From positions 1 to 14,683 of the forward strand of contig QKFK01000203.1 of assembly GCA_003252195.1 (NCBI GenBank): a stretch of 14,683 nucleotides of DNA, written 5' to 3'. The notes under the pieces were generated by a model, which ran no database searches, was not told where the DNA came from, and saw nothing but the letters and a program-made list of their open reading frames with translations. This document shows positions 1-5,942 of the stretch, piece after piece. Both the position numbers and the translations under genes were made by a program. Position 1 is the first letter of the stretch; each line of letters starts with the position of its first letter. The stretch is from Rhodospirillales bacterium. Its GTDB lineage: Bacteria; Pseudomonadota; Alphaproteobacteria; QKFK01; SZUA-500.

Positions 1-90
1 ACCGCCTTCTTAACAGAAACAGAAGTATCGTTAACCTTAACTATTGAAGATGACGAAACATCTTCTAACGCGGTTAACATACTCACATAA
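1..90 (+). CDS. Possible 3' end of a gene cut by the window edge
   Basis: An open frame runs from base 1 to a TAA at 88-90. It encodes a Ser/Thr-rich, beta-prone tail ending in NAVNILT. The minus strand is also open here, from an ATG at 78-80 out of the window (beginning MLTALEDVSSSS), but that ATG has no convincing ribosome binding site, whereas most genes in this window do. I cannot decide between a plus-strand gene end, a minus-strand gene start, or non-coding DNA. A perfect inverted repeat (46-65) lies inside the stretch, which fits a regulatory role equally well. Confidence 0.25.
   Translation, partial: TAFLTETEVSLTLTIEDDETSSNAVNILT
46..65. promoter_or_regulatory. Perfect inverted repeat, candidate enhancer site for the sigma-54 promoter
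   Basis: GAAGATG (46-52) and CATCTTC (59-65) form perfect 7-base arms around a 6-base spacer. The centre lies about 90 bases upstream of the start site expected from the sigma-54 promoter at 120-135. Sigma-54 promoters need an activator bound upstream, usually to a dyad at about this distance. The dyad and spacing are seen; the activator role is inferred. No copy was found upstream of the other two sigma-54 promoters. Confidence 0.35.
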
Positions 91-119
91 TTCACGAAAA
101 AACAGAAGAAGTCTTATTT

Positions 120-135
120 AGGCACGAAGTTTGCA
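120..135 (+). promoter_or_regulatory. Sigma-54 (RpoN) promoter of the EF-hand-like gene
   Basis: AGGCACGAAGTTTGCA matches the -24/-12 consensus TGGCAC-G-N4-TTGCW at every fixed base except the first. GG (121-122) and GC (133-134) are exactly 10 bases apart. Transcription should start near 146, giving a leader of about 55 bases. No good -35/-10 pair competes with it. An imperfect 17-base inverted repeat built on AAGAAGTCT (106-114) and AGACTTCTT (165-173) flanks the element. Confidence 0.8.
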
Positions 136-200
136 TATATAAAAACGGATGTAGCGCACAAATGAGACTTCTTTTATTTAATAACTAAAAGGAGAGTGAT

Positions 201-1007
201 ATGAGTATAATTGATTCCTCATATACAAGTTCGACGCTTTCTGACTTTATTGCCCAAATGCAGGCAAAAAAAGAAACTCAGCAAGCAACGAGCTCAAGTG
301 AAATATTTTCGTTAGATTCCACCTCTGATGTTAACTCTGTTAGTTCAAGTAGCGTTCAAGGTATGGCACCGCCACCTCCGCCACCAGAAGGAACAAGCTT
401 TACAGATGAAAGTGGCAATTTTGATGAAGAAGCTTTTTTAGAGAAGTTCACCAGTGACTTTGGCGAAGATGCAGTAGCATCTATCACCAATGAAGACGGT
501 GAAATTGACTTTACAAAAGTAAAAGAGTTTTTTGACACACAATTAAGCTCAAGCGAAGGAACAGGAGCTCCTTCTGGACCACCCCCAATGGGAGGACCAG
601 GTGGTGGCGACATGCCTAGCTCTGACGATGATGACGAAGACGACTACCTAAGTGCATTTGAACAAACATTTGGCTCAGATGCTCTAGCTCAAATAACAGA
701 TAGCAGTGGCAATTTAGACTTTGAAGAGCTCAAAAGCTATTTTGAAGAAAACGGAATATCCCAAGATGATTTTCCACCACCGCCACCACCATCAGATATG
801 ACAAGTGCAACAACAAGCTCTAGCGATGATTTGAGCAGCTTGATTGCAAGCACCAGTACTGATGATGACACAAGCACAAGCTATAGCAATACATCTAGCA
901 TGTTTAGCGCTTACTTAGCATCAAGTGCTCTTGGAACATCAAGCAGTTCAAGCTTGCTTGATATGTTTTTATCTGGCACAAGCACGCTAATGAATGTTAG
1001 CGCATAA
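201..1007 (+). CDS. Ser/Pro/Asp-rich protein with two degenerate EF-hand-like modules
   Basis: 268 residues, not assigned to a named family. The ATG follows GGAGAG with good spacing. The N-terminus (1-50) is Ser/Thr-rich with no hydrophobic signal peptide. Two homologous modules of about 35 residues (79-112 and 149-182) share the pattern F..xFG.DA.A.IT..G.xDF..xK.(Y/F)F. The loops NEDGEIDF and DSSGNLDFEE resemble EF-hand loops, but position 1 is Ile rather than Asp, and the first loop lacks the final Glu. A third half-loop (DESGNFDEEAF) starts at 69. Proline tracts (57-62, 127-129, 192-197) and an Asp/Glu run (142-148) separate the modules. The tail is Ser-rich. Weak or no calcium binding is likely. 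It is monocistronic, with a sigma-54 promoter upstream and a terminator downstream. Export by a secretion system without Sec is possible but unproven. Confidence 0.85.
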   Translation: MSIIDSSYTSSTLSDFIAQMQAKKETQQATSSSEIFSLDSTSDVNSVSSSSVQGMAPPPPPPEGTSFTDESGNFDEEAFLEKFTSDFGEDAVASITNEDGEIDFTKVKEFFDTQLSSSEGTGAPSGPPPMGGPGGGDMPSSDDDDEDDYLSAFEQTFGSDALAQITDSSGNLDFEELKSYFEENGISQDDFPPPPPPSDMTSATTSSSDDLSSLIASTSTDDDTSTSYSNTSSMFSAYLASSALGTSSSSSLLDMFLSGTSTLMNVSA

Positions 1008-1069
1008 ATTTATATATAATCTTATAGAAATTAAAAGAGCATAGAATATGCAATTATATATCACAAATC

Positions 1070-1104
1070 ATAGGGGGAAATTTAACAATTACCCCCTATT
1101 TTTT
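1070..1104 (+). terminator. Rho-independent terminator of the EF-hand-like gene
   Basis: ATAGGGGG (1070-1077) pairs with CCCCCTAT (1092-1099) around a 14-base AT-rich loop. A T run follows to 1104. It lies about 60 bases after the stop of the upstream gene. Confidence 0.75.
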
Positions 1105-1190
1105 ACGCCCCAACCATAACACAAAGCACCTCTTCACCACAGGCAAGAACAAATGTACCTGCACTAATATCAAACAACATAAATTTAAAT

Positions 1191-1216
1191 AAAAAAAAGG
1201 CTCGCAAAAGCGAGCC
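1191..1216 (-). terminator. Rho-independent terminator of rpsD
   Basis: A perfect 7-bp stem (GGCTCGC at 1199-1205 with GCGAGCC at 1210-1216) has a 4-base loop. On the minus strand it is followed by eight Ts (A run at 1191-1198). It lies 20 bases past the rpsD stop. Confidence 0.92.
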
Positions 1217-1236
1217 TATAAGTTTGATAAATTTTA

Positions 1237-1851
1237 TTATCTTGAATAGAATTCCACCACCAAGTTTGGTTCCATTTGAACTGGGTAAGGAACGTCTGCA
1301 AGTTTAGGAGTACCAACGTATTTAGCTTTAAATCCGTTTTCTTCGATTTGAATATAATCAGGAATGTCTCTTTCAGCAGAAGCCAAAGCTTCCATAACCA
1401 TAGGAACAGCTCTTGATTTTTCTTTAACTTCAACAACGTCACCAACTTTAACAAGGTATGATGGGATGTTAACTTTTTTGCCATTAACCATGATATGACC
1501 ATGTGAAACGAACTGACGTGAAGCAAAAACTGTAGGAACAGCTTTCATGCGATACACAACAGCGTCCAAACGTGATTCTAAAATACCTATAAGGTTTTCA
1601 GATGTATCACCTTTACGACGAACAGCTTCCTTATAATATTTAAGGAATTGTTTCTCTGAGATATTACCATAGTAACCTCTGAGTTTTTGTTTAGCCATGA
1701 GCTGAACACCATAGTCAGAAGGTTTTTTACGGTGCATACCGTGTTGACCTGGGCCATATTCACGTTTGTTAAGAGGGCTTTTTGCTCTACCCCAAAGATT
1801 AACGCCTAAACGACGATCAATCTTATGCTTAGCAGAAATAATTTTTGTCAT
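1237..1851 (-). CDS. rpsD: 30S ribosomal protein S4
   Basis: 204 residues, full length for bacterial S4. S4 binds 16S rRNA early in assembly of the small subunit and helps decoding fidelity. The N-terminal domain contains the family signatures KIDRRLGVNLWGR and KREYGPGQHG, and lacks the zinc-binding cysteines of the C+ form. The S4 RNA-binding fold follows at about residues 93-155 (SRLDAVVYRM, ASRQFVSHGHIMVNGKKV, VGDVVEV). The C-terminus is the usual VEFYSR-type ending. The start has AAAGGA about ten bases upstream. The gene is alone, not in the alpha operon with rpsM, rpsK and rpoA, as is common in alphaproteobacteria. It is closed by its own terminator. Confidence 0.98.
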   Translation of the reverse strand: MTKIISAKHKIDRRLGVNLWGRAKSPLNKREYGPGQHGMHRKKPSDYGVQLMAKQKLRGYYGNISEKQFLKYYKEAVRRKGDTSENLIGILESRLDAVVYRMKAVPTVFASRQFVSHGHIMVNGKKVNIPSYLVKVGDVVEVKEKSRAVPMVMEALASAERDIPDYIQIEENGFKAKYVGTPKLADVPYPVQMEPNLVVEFYSR

Positions 1852-1910
1852 TTAATATATATCCTTTTATTTGTTGTTGTTCTGGTAGTTCTTTTAAAAA
1901 CAAAAAAGAC

Positions 1911-1986
1911 ATGATAAAGGCACATTACCCCTATCAATATTCCCAGAAGTGAGTGCAAAGTACTATAGTTTTGCTACATCTGTCAA
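1911..1986 (-). promoter_or_regulatory. Candidate vegetative promoters of rpsD
   Basis: Reading the minus strand, a perfect -35 TTGACA (1981-1986) lacks a clear -10; TAGTAC-like bases lie about 15 bases on. A second candidate is TTGATA (1932-1937) with TATCAT (1911-1916), each one base from consensus but with a short 15-base spacer. One of these probably drives rpsD; I cannot tell which. Confidence 0.4.
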
Positions 1987-2003
1987 TACTAATAATGCAT
2001 TTT

Positions 2004-2030
2004 TTGTTCACTTAAGCACTTTTTTATACT
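2004..2030 (+). promoter_or_regulatory. Weak candidate promoter of the TPR-methyltransferase gene
   Basis: TTGTTC (2004-2009) and TATACT (2025-2030) are separated by 15 bases. An alternative -10, TATATT, lies at 2032-2037. Both spacings are imperfect, so this is only the best match in a 220-base divergent region shared with rpsD. Confidence 0.25.
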
Positions 2031-2072
2031 ATATATTCAACTAGCAACTCATAACAAAACGATAGAAGCAAC

Positions 2073-3890
2073 ATGTCCTACGATATTATTTTTCAAAAAG
2101 CCGTTGAACTTCACCAAACAGGAAGGCTAGAAGAAGCCGAACATTTATATCGTCAGATTTTAGAAACAGCCCCCACTCACGCTGAGACACTACATTTATT
2201 AGGTAATATTGCTATTCGCAAACATCTGTTTTCTGAAGCAGTTGAGTTGATTTACAAAGCCATCGCATCATCAGAAAGCGAACAAGAGCATTATTATTTT
2301 TCATTAGGGCTTGCATTACAAGAATGGGGCAAAAAGCTTGAAGCAATTGAAAAATATAAAAAAGCACTTGAACTTAACCCCAATATGTTTGAAGCATATA
2401 ATAATATCGGCAATATCTATCGTGCCAAAGGCAATATAACCGAGGCACAAAAACATTTTTGGAAGTCTTTAGAAATCAACCAAAATTATTCAGAAGCAAA
2501 AACCAACCTAGCCCTTACCTACCTTGATAATGGCGATAAAAATAGAGCTAGAGATTACTTAAAAGAAATTATAGCTAGTGATGATAATTGCGCCGAGGCT
2601 CATTTTCAATATGCCAACATAATCCGCTCAAATGATATTGACAAAGCAATTTATCATTACCAAAAGGCAATCAAACTAGTTGATGATTACCCCCTGTTTT
2701 ATAATTCACTCGGAATTGCATATGAAGAAAAAGGCGAGTTACAAAAAGCTCTCGACAGCTATGAGCAAGCACTCTCGCTTGATAACACCTACATTGAGCC
2801 AATGGTAAATAGCGGCAACATTTATAACGCATTAGGAGATATTAAAACCGCCGAAAAAATATATCGCAGAGCGGTTTATCTCGACCCACAAAACGCCCTC
2901 GCCCATAATAATTTGGGTAATGTTTTGCAAAAGCAGGAACTATTCCAAGAAGCATTAGAATGCTATCGCTCAGCTATTATCATCAACCCTAAAATGGCTG
3001 AAGCTAGCAACAACATTGGCTTAATTGTTAAAGCATTTGGTGATAAAGAAGAAGCTTTAGGGCTATTTTTTAATGCATTATCAATCAACCCCAACCTTAT
3101 AGACACGCACCACAACATTGCAGAAACGTTATATGAGATATATGTTGATGAAGATGCAGAAAAAGCAACCAAAATTGCCGAAAACTGGTTAAAAGCTTAC
3201 CCAGACAACAAAGTTGCTGAGCATGTATTATCGTCATTCACATCTGACAGCGATGCCAAAATAGATAGAGCCTCACAAGAATTTGTAGAAAACTATTTTG
3301 ATGCCTTTGCCGATAATTTTGAAAGCAAACTTGCTAAGTTAGAATATCAAACCCCACAAAAAATAGCAGATATAATTACCAACAACCATCAAGGCAAATT
3401 TAACAATATTTTAGACCTTGGATGTGGCACAGGATTATCAGGGGCTGCCTTGCACAATTTAGGGGCAAATCTTGATGGTGTGGATTTATCAACTGACATG
3501 CTAAAAATAGCTTCGGATAAAAACATATATAGAGAGCTTTATCATAATGATATTATCTCATTCTTAAAAAACAGCAATAATCAGTATGATTTAATGGTAG
3601 CTGCGGATGTATGTTGCTATTTCGGTAATTTAAGCAAGTTTATAGATGAAGCCGCCTTAAAGCTCGCACCACAAGGTTATTTATGTTTTTCAGTTGAAAA
3701 AGATGATGATACCAATCTAAACGGCTTCAGCCTAAAAGCTTGTGGGCGCTTCAAGCACACAAATAAATACGTAACAGACCTACTTATCAAAGCAAAACTA
3801 GAGATAGCATCTGAAACATGCACCACCCTACGCCAAGAGCGAGACAAACCAGTTATTGGCACAATCTTCTTAGCAAAATTGCTAGTCTAA
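2073..3890 (+). CDS. TPR-repeat protein fused to a SAM-dependent methyltransferase
   Basis: 605 residues in two parts. Residues 4 to about 385 hold roughly eleven tandem 34-residue tetratricopeptide repeats, with typical N..LGN, A...Y.KAL.LNP patterns; these form a protein-binding solenoid. Residues about 405-605 are a class I Rossmann methyltransferase: a lead helix (FVENYFDAFADNFESKL), motif I ILDLGCGTGLSG near 446, an acidic residue in GVDLS near 473, and a post-I segment (YDLMVAADVCCYFG). This matches the architecture of COG4976, predicted methyltransferases with TPR repeats. The substrate is unknown; the TPRs probably select a protein or glycan partner. There is no signal peptide, so it is cytoplasmic. 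The start has only a weak purine-rich site (AGAAG) upstream. Transcription is divergent from rpsD, and the 3' end overlaps the remnant gene on the other strand by 9 bases. Confidence 0.9.
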   Translation: MSYDIIFQKAVELHQTGRLEEAEHLYRQILETAPTHAETLHLLGNIAIRKHLFSEAVELIYKAIASSESEQEHYYFSLGLALQEWGKKLEAIEKYKKALELNPNMFEAYNNIGNIYRAKGNITEAQKHFWKSLEINQNYSEAKTNLALTYLDNGDKNRARDYLKEIIASDDNCAEAHFQYANIIRSNDIDKAIYHYQKAIKLVDDYPLFYNSLGIAYEEKGELQKALDSYEQALSLDNTYIEPMVNSGNIYNALGDIKTAEKIYRRAVYLDPQNALAHNNLGNVLQKQELFQEALECYRSAIIINPKMAEASNNIGLIVKAFGDKEEALGLFFNALSINPNLIDTHHNIAETLYEIYVDEDAEKATKIAENWLKAYPDNKVAEHVLSSFTSDSDAKIDRASQEFVENYFDAFADNFESKLAKLEYQTPQKIADIITNNHQGKFNNILDLGCGTGLSGAALHNLGANLDGVDLSTDMLKIASDKNIYRELYHNDIISFLKNSNNQYDLMVAADVCCYFGNLSKFIDEAALKLAPQGYLCFSVEKDDDTNLNGFSLKACGRFKHTNKYVTDLLIKAKLEIASETCTTLRQERDKPVIGTIFLAKLLV

Positions 3891-4065
3891 AGACAAGGCT
3901 ATTGCTGCTGCCCCGTTTAATATAAAAGAACCTTATTAACGCCATTTTAGCAAAGTCTATAACACAATTTTGAGAATTAATCATTGCATTAAATAGATTT
4001 GCTTCACTTGCCATTATCTCATTTGAATAACGCACTTTTATTTCTTCTATAGCGTCTATATTAAA
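3882..4065 (-). pseudogene. Frameshifted remnant of a small helical membrane protein gene
   Basis: On the minus strand a coding-like frame reads from 4065, just after a TGA, through GTG (4033-4035) or ATG (4012-4014), and encodes NEIMASEANLFNAM...FAKMALI. Near 3931-3936 this frame turns implausible (RFFYIKRGSSN). One base over, the sequence reads GSFILNGAAAIALSLD and stops at TAG 3882-3884. Joined across a one-base shift, this gives an amphipathic helix running into a transmembrane helix. The pattern FAKMALxGxFxLNGAAAIAL recalls membrane proteins that normally continue with more residues. The gene seems both frameshifted and truncated, and no good start with a ribosome binding site is visible. 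It lies just downstream of slyX, on the same strand. A real frameshift versus a sequencing error cannot be told from one sequence. Confidence 0.5.
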
Positions 4066-4075
4066 TCACTTTAAT

Positions 4076-4288
4076 CTAGTAATGAGGTGGAGGAACTTCT
4101 TCCGAAAGTGGGCGAATATTGCTTGGCGCCATTCCCTTTAACTTATCCACCATTTCTTTATTTTGCTGTTTTAGCATCTCAATTTCTTTCCATTGAGAGA
4201 ACATAACCTCACTCATATCTGAAATTGAAGATTCCAAATGGGCAATCAAGCTTTCTAGCTCAGCAAATCTTTCTTCAATATTATCCAT
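4076..4288 (-). CDS. slyX: SlyX family protein
   Basis: 70 residues. An N-terminal coiled coil (about 2-50) with ERFAELESLIAHLESSI and QWKEIEMLKQQNKEM is followed by a proline-rich tail ending EEVPPPHY, the hallmark ending of SlyX. SlyX is a widespread small proteobacterial protein of unknown biochemical role, named from its position beside slyD in E. coli. I place the start at ATG 4286-4288: it leaves two bases after the upstream stop and has AGGA nine bases before it. A longer frame would need a TTG inside the previous gene. Tight spacing implies translational coupling to the upstream membrane-protein gene. Confidence 0.9.
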   Translation of the reverse strand: MDNIEERFAELESLIAHLESSISDMSEVMFSQWKEIEMLKQQNKEMVDKLKGMAPSNIRPLSEEVPPPHY

Positions 4289-4290
4289 TA

Positions 4291-4773
4291 TTAATCCTGA
4301 CAAGGGTTAGCTATTACACGAGAATATAATTTGTTTAATCTTTCTCGTTCGCTTTTATCACCTTGGTCGTTAATAATTTCTTTCACCTTCACAAAGATTT
4401 CTTCATATTCAGCTTTAGCCTCATTTTGACTATTCACAAGTTTAGTCACATCAGCGTTAGCCCCAGCTTTGTCTGAATGTTGTAGCTTTGCCATAACTCC
4501 ATCCATCTCCAAGTCTCTTTGAGCCTCCATCATTGGGTTAACTTGCATTAATTCAATATATTTAGCTGACATTTTTTCCAGACTACACAACACAGGGCGT
4601 GCTTTTTCGCCAAGTTTTTTAACTTTATGACTATCACTATCGCTTAACAATGAACATGAAACAAACAATGTGACTACAGCAACAGCGATAATCTTACCTT
4701 GATTTTGAACATCTAATGCCATAAATCTTTGAAAACAATCCAGTGCTGTTTTTTTAAGTTCCTGCTTATCCAT
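4291..4773 (-). CDS. Small single-span membrane protein of unknown function
   Basis: 160 residues, not recognised. A short charged N-terminal stretch (1-26) precedes one hydrophobic segment (about 28-43, ending LFVSC). A charged helical domain follows (45-160) with cysteines at 63 and 158. The strong AGGAGG at 4783-4788, nine bases before the ATG, fixes this start. The LFVSC at 36-40 resembles a lipobox but lies far from the N-terminus with Phe at -3. It is therefore either a membrane-anchored protein with a periplasmic domain or an unusual lipoprotein. It is directly followed by slyX after two bases, so the two are probably made together. Confidence 0.75.
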   Translation of the reverse strand: MDKQELKKTALDCFQRFMALDVQNQGKIIAVAVVTLFVSCSLLSDSDSHKVKKLGEKARPVLCSLEKMSAKYIELMQVNPMMEAQRDLEMDGVMAKLQHSDKAGANADVTKLVNSQNEAKAEYEEIFVKVKEIINDQGDKSERERLNKLYSRVIANPCQD

Positions 4774-4803
4774 AACTTAAAACCTCCTCTTATTTATCAC
4801 AAT

Positions 4804-4832
4804 AGGATATAACAAACATAGGGGCTTTTCAA
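4804..4832 (-). promoter_or_regulatory. Vegetative promoter of the membrane protein-slyX operon
   Basis: On the minus strand, TTGAAA (4827-4832) and TATCCT (4804-4809) are separated by exactly 17 bases. The expected leader is about 25 bases to the ATG at 4773, including AGGAGG. Confidence 0.5.
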
Positions 4833-4848
4833 TAATTATAGCTATATA

Positions 4849-4893
4849 TTAGACAGTGATATTTTTTTAAGATATATTAAGCGTTATACGCTT
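4849..4893 (+). promoter_or_regulatory. Candidate promoter and leader inverted repeat of the methyltransferase gene
   Basis: TTAGAC (4849-4854) and TATATT (4873-4878) are 18 bases apart. Right after them a perfect inverted repeat, AAGCGT-TAT-ACGCTT (4879-4893), sits immediately before the GAGGAA ribosome binding site (4895-4900). It could be an operator or a small leader hairpin. Confidence 0.3.
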
Positions 4894-4906
4894 TGAGGAA
4901 AACAGA

Positions 4907-5446
4907 ATGATTAAAATATTATTGTTAATTACGGCTTTTATTTTAGTAGCTTTTGCTTTTAGTTTTATATTCTCATTTATCTTTGGAGCTCCTCCAATAA
5001 ACTCTACCCCAAAAACAAAAAAGACCATGGCAGAAGCCATAAAAAAACACGCACCAAACACAGATACAATTATAGAAATTGGCTCTGGTTGGGGAGATTT
5101 TACCACATATATAGCAAAAACATTTCCTGATAAGCAAATAATTACTTTTGAAGTATCACCTCTTCCTTATTTGATATCAAAATTACATTTCAAATTCTCA
5201 AAATATAAAAATATTACTTTATATTACGGAGACGCATTCAAAGCTTTAGATGAAGGTAAAGTAAAAGCAGATGCTATTTTCTTTTATTTATGCACAGCAT
5301 TATTAAAATCGAAAAGAGAAACTCTAGCCAAACACGGCAAATATTTATTCTCTCACACATATAAAATTTATGGCAGAGAACCTATTGATGTAATTAAAAC
5401 CCACGATTACATTAGAAGCGATATCTTAATATATAAAAATGATTAA
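4907..5446 (+). CDS. Membrane-anchored class I methyltransferase, FAM173-like
   Basis: 179 residues. An N-terminal transmembrane helix (about 3-26) is followed by the linker GAPPINSTPKTKKTM, then a compact Rossmann methyltransferase: motif I IIEIGSGWGDF (55-65), a motif II acid in FEVSP (Glu82), and GDAF (108-111). The order of membrane helix, GAP/PxxxPK linker, short methyltransferase core and no large C-terminal domain resembles the FAM173 family. Eukaryotic members of that family are protein lysine methyltransferases, one of which acts on the ATP synthase c subunit. The resemblance is judged by eye, and the substrate here is unknown. GAGGAA precedes the ATG. The stop overlaps that of the convergent minus-strand gene by 4 bases (TTAA). 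Lys/Asn-rich, AT-rich codon use fits the rest of the window. Confidence 0.8.
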   Translation: MIKILLLITAFILVAFAFSFIFSFIFGAPPINSTPKTKKTMAEAIKKHAPNTDTIIEIGSGWGDFTTYIAKTFPDKQIITFEVSPLPYLISKLHFKFSKYKNITLYYGDAFKALDEGKVKADAIFFYLCTALLKSKRETLAKHGKYLFSHTYKIYGREPIDVIKTHDYIRSDILIYKND

Positions 5447-5937
5447 GGGGTAATGGCGCAGAAATCCGCCTTTTCCGCCTTATTATTCCCATCAGTTTCA
5501 GCATCGTCTCCACAAGGTTTAGGAAGGGCTTCATCTGTCTGACTAACAACGACATCTTCCTTAACATCTGTGTTATACTGCTTTATTGCATCACTAATAT
5601 CGCTATGTAGATATAGTTCCCAAGGAGTGCTTTTATCACCATCTTTCCATTGAACAAAACCGTTTTTTACAATCTTTACATCACAGCTTATATTGTTAAA
5701 CGAACATTCAACAGCACCAACAACTTTTTGATAATTACTACTATCAACATACCCACTCAAACAATTAAGAAAAGCTGTTGAACAAGTGGTAAACCCTTTT
5801 TCTTCACCTTCATATTTAGGTGAAATAGACACAGCAACAATCATATATATGATTGAGAGAGTTGTTAGAGACAGAACGGACACAAAAAGCCCTTTAATAC
5901 TAAAAGCAGGCTTTAAAAGGGCTTTAAGTTTATCCAT
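5443..5937 (-). CDS. Cysteine-rich membrane protein, third gene of the glm operon
   Basis: 164 residues, not recognised. A basic N-terminus (MDKLKALLKPAFSIK) precedes a transmembrane helix at about 17-38, then a domain probably in the periplasm. That domain has six cysteines (52, 59, 78, 85, 142, 160), an even number that would suit three disulfides, and an acidic, low-complexity C-terminus. The start lies 5 bases after the glmS stop, with AAGG just upstream, so it is most likely co-transcribed with glmU and glmS. Its functional link to amino-sugar synthesis is unknown. Confidence 0.75.
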   Translation of the reverse strand: MDKLKALLKPAFSIKGLFVSVLSLTTLSIIYMIVAVSISPKYEGEEKGFTTCSTAFLNCLSGYVDSSNYQKVVGAVECSFNNISCDVKIVKNGFVQWKDGDKSTPWELYLHSDISDAIKQYNTDVKEDVVVSQTDEALPKPCGDDAETDGNNKAEKADFCAITP

Positions 5938-5942
5938 TTGCC

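Noticed and set aside
1103..1180. 25-codon minus-strand frame MLFDISAGTFVLACGEEVLC...
   Set aside because: It lies between two terminators, has no ribosome binding site and no promoter of its own. The codons look coding-like, so it may be a dead remnant, but the support is too thin to call.
3853..4035. 60-residue minus-strand protein from GTG 4035
   Set aside because: The second half reads implausibly (RFFYIKRGSSN) and overlaps the TPR gene; a frameshifted remnant explains it better.
5447..5490. Terminator for the FAM173-like gene (GGCG...CGCC followed by TTTT)
   Set aside because: Only a 4-bp stem inside the coding region of the convergent gene; too weak.
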